Source: Lachnospiraceae bacterium UBA6403
Lineage (GTDB): Bacteria > Bacillota > Clostridia > Lachnospirales > Lachnospiraceae
Direction of reading: 5' to 3'
NCBI GenBank assembly: GCA_002437435.1
Contig: DJPV01000013.1
Span: 1-24,036, forward strand
Length of the DNA: 24,036 nt
Shown here: in pieces, positions 22,264-24,036 of the stretch
Layout of the letters: each line of letters starts with the position of its first letter
How positions within the stretch are numbered: the stretch's first letter is position 1
Notes under the pieces: generated by a model
Database searches by the model: none
The model's input: the letters and a program-made list of their open reading frames with translations, nothing else
Told to the model about the DNA's origin: nothing
Translations under genes and position numbers: made by a program

Positions 22264-24036
22264 ATGAGAACAAAGAAAATTTTATTAAGTCTATTGCTTA
22301 TGTTTGGCATGATTTTAGGGTTTATGCCGATGACAGCGGTAGCAGCGGAGGCAGACGATGCATGGACATTATATGCAGCATCTGAATTTGCGGGAGGCAG
22401 CGGAACGAAAGAAGATCCGTACCAGATAGCAACAGCTGGGCAGCTGGCAAAGCTTGCAAGTGAAGTTAACAGTGGTGTAGTAGGAAAGACACATTCCAAG
22501 GAGTATTTCAAATTAATGAACTCGATTGATCTAAGTGACCATCGGTGGGTTCCGATCGGATATGGAAATGCCAGTTCTAAGTCATTTTCCGGATATTTTG
22601 ATGGCTGTGGTTATAAGATCACAGGACTGTATGTCGATGAGCGTGACAATAATGTATGTGCCGGTTTGTTTGGTGTTGTGGTAGCAACTACAAATGAAGT
22701 GGTGTTAAAGAACATTTATATTGAAGATGCGAAGATATACGCCGGAAATGAAACTGACGAATCAATAGTTCAATATGGTGCCGGCACTCTTGTTGGTTCG
22801 ATGACAGTTATGGGAGGATCAAAAGCTGACTATGTTGCTGTTGAGAATTGTCATGGAAGCGGAACGGTAGATTCTCCGATGTATGCAGGTGGCCTGATCG
22901 GTAATGCAAGTTGTGCTCCGGTCTCAGATTGTACGGCTGATACTTTTGTTAAAGGAAATACATGCAGTGGAGGTTTTGTAGGTTTTCCGTTCATGAGTAC
23001 ATTTAAAAATAATACAGCAAAGGGAAATGTTGAAAGTACCGGTTATTCAACTGGTGGTTTTTCAGGGGCAGGCGCTAAATGTACTTTTGAAGATAATTCT
23101 GCTTCGGGAAAAGTAGAGAGCGAAGGATGGTCAACAGGTGGCTTTATTGGCTATGATGAGGAAAGTACAATAACAAAATGTACAGCTTCGGGAAATGTAA
23201 AAGCAGACAATTGGAATCTTGGGGGATTTGCCGGATATCTGAATGGAACCAAGGTTTCAAATAGCAGTGCATATGGTGATGTAACAGGCACATTAACTTT
23301 CGACAAGACGAAAGCCGGAGGTTTTGCCGGAACAAATAAAGATGGTTTAATTAAAGACAGCTATGCTGCCGGTACTGTCACAGGATCAAATGAGTATGCA
23401 AAAGCCGGAGGCTTTATTGCATATGACGACAACGGTACAACGGAAGGATGTTCCTTTGATAAGACGAAAAATCCGACACTGGACGGCGTAGGAAGTGCAG
23501 AGACAGCAGGAACAAATGATATTGTTTCAAAGAATACAGATGAGTTGCTTGCGGATATTTGTACCGAATTCTTCGGATCACATGAATACGATTCAAAATG
23601 GACAATTGATAAAGAGGCATCCTGTACAGAGGAAGGTTCAAAATCTCATCATTGTATTCGTTGTAATGCAAAAACAGATATTACTGTAATTGAAAAGATC
23701 AGTCATGCTGATATCAAGCTGGTAAAGACAGAGGGAAAGAAAGCTACTCATATGACAGATGGAGTGATTGATTACTGGTATTGCGAAAACTGTGGCAAAT
23801 ATTTCAGTGATGAAAAGGGAACACAGGAAATCACACTGGCTGATACCGTCATTCCAAAACTTACTGAGCATACAGCGGATGGTACTGGCTGGCATACAGA
23901 TGGAACGGCTCATTGGATGGTCTGTGAGTGTGGTGAGATATTAGATAAGGCAGCACATACAGAACAGACAACCATTACTAACAAAGCCACTTTAAAAAAG
24001 GATGGCAATAGTGTAACAAAGTGCACAATCTGTGGA
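22264..24036 (+). CDS. Secreted GLUG-repeat/cysteine-repeat surface protein (3' end beyond window)
   Basis: The frame is open for 591 codons to the window edge with no stop, so the C-terminus is missing. A signal peptide covers about 1-28 (MRTKKILLSLLLMFGMILGF core, cleavage near AVAA). Then comes the FAGGSGTKEDPYQIATAGQL module that opens many beta-helix GLUG proteins. A run of GLUG-type repeats with GGFVGF, GGFSGA, GGFIGY, GGFAGY, GGFAGT and GGFIAY follows, spaced by about 30-37 residues. From about residue 440 the repeats change to modules with paired CxxC motifs (CIRCNAK, CENCGKYFS, CECGEI, CTICG) of the SCTEEGSKSHHC type, common in gut Firmicutes surface proteins. Likely cell-surface adhesion or polysaccharide contact, which is inferred only. 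An anchor such as LPXTG or SLH could lie beyond the window. Confidence 0.88.
   Translation, partial: MRTKKILLSLLLMFGMILGFMPMTAVAAEADDAWTLYAASEFAGGSGTKEDPYQIATAGQLAKLASEVNSGVVGKTHSKEYFKLMNSIDLSDHRWVPIGYGNASSKSFSGYFDGCGYKITGLYVDERDNNVCAGLFGVVVATTNEVVLKNIYIEDAKIYAGNETDESIVQYGAGTLVGSMTVMGGSKADYVAVENCHGSGTVDSPMYAGGLIGNASCAPVSDCTADTFVKGNTCSGGFVGFPFMSTFKNNTAKGNVESTGYSTGGFSGAGAKCTFEDNSASGKVESEGWSTGGFIGYDEESTITKCTASGNVKADNWNLGGFAGYLNGTKVSNSSAYGDVTGTLTFDKTKAGGFAGTNKDGLIKDSYAAGTVTGSNEYAKAGGFIAYDDNGTTEGCSFDKTKNPTLDGVGSAETAGTNDIVSKNTDELLADICTEFFGSHEYDSKWTIDKEASCTEEGSKSHHCIRCNAKTDITVIEKISHADIKLVKTEGKKATHMTDGVIDYWYCENCGKYFSDEKGTQEITLADTVIPKLTEHTADGTGWHTDGTAHWMVCECGEILDKAAHTEQTTITNKATLKKDGNSVTKCTICG

Noticed and set aside
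22264..24036. CRISPR-like or tandem DNA repeat array.
   Set aside because: The GGF motifs repeat at protein level with diverged DNA and a continuous open frame. There are no identical direct repeats with spacers.

Overview
This window looks like chromosomal DNA from a gut-type Clostridia, most likely a Lachnospiraceae member. The evidence is the codon and GC character, AGGAGG-type ribosome binding sites, low-GC promoters, a class II AroA, the nadB-nadC-niaR operon, a short NadB, a Blautia-type GH31 alpha-glucosidase, and a secreted GLUG/cysteine-repeat protein. No rRNA, tRNA, CRISPR array, prophage or transposase gene was seen. Most of the window is housekeeping and cell-envelope functions. 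Start codons were set from Shine-Dalgarno placement. Several longer TTG-initiated frames were shortened to the ATG behind a good ribosome binding site.

Layout. 1-1283: the tail of an unknown gene, a terminator, then queA (queuosine tRNA modification). 1284-1908: a 625-base gene-free stretch between the convergent genes queA and aroA. It holds two large imperfect palindromes of about 290 bases that share a conserved core of about 136 bases in opposite orientation. 1909-4326 (minus): tyrA then aroA, for aromatic amino acids, with a clear promoter and a 14-bp palindromic operator candidate. 4522-7689: M18 aminopeptidase, a cell-wall amidase lipoprotein and a nitroreductase. 7690-7866: a structured leader ending in a terminator-like hairpin. 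7867-10960: a two-gene module. Its large protein resembles the L-glutamine kinase and its small one the class-I glutamine amidotransferase of the Campylobacter phosphoramidate capsule pathway. 11001-16148: a DivIVA/SepIVA-like coiled-coil protein, PspA, an SPFH/zinc-ribbon protein and the PcrA helicase. 16245-16550: a small membrane protein with an Asp/Phe repeat tail, then a strong terminator. 16716-16898: a third large palindrome whose arm differences are all G-U-compatible in the + strand transcript. 17034-19856: the NAD synthesis operon nadB-nadC with its own niacin-sensing repressor niaR, a promoter, an operator candidate and a terminator. 20141-22132: GH31 alpha-glucosidase. 22264-end: a secreted GLUG-repeat protein, cut by the window edge.

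How the genes fit together. tyrA-aroA act in the shikimate/tyrosine branch. nadB and nadC make nicotinate mononucleotide from aspartate via quinolinate, with nadA missing here, and are probably repressed by NiaR when niacin is present. pspA and the SPFH gene form a membrane-stress pair that also occurs in Bacillus. The most novel-looking content is the putative phosphoglutamine/phosphoramidate gene pair behind a possible attenuator, and the family of large nested palindromic elements. Both are inferences from sequence reading and need database and folding checks.
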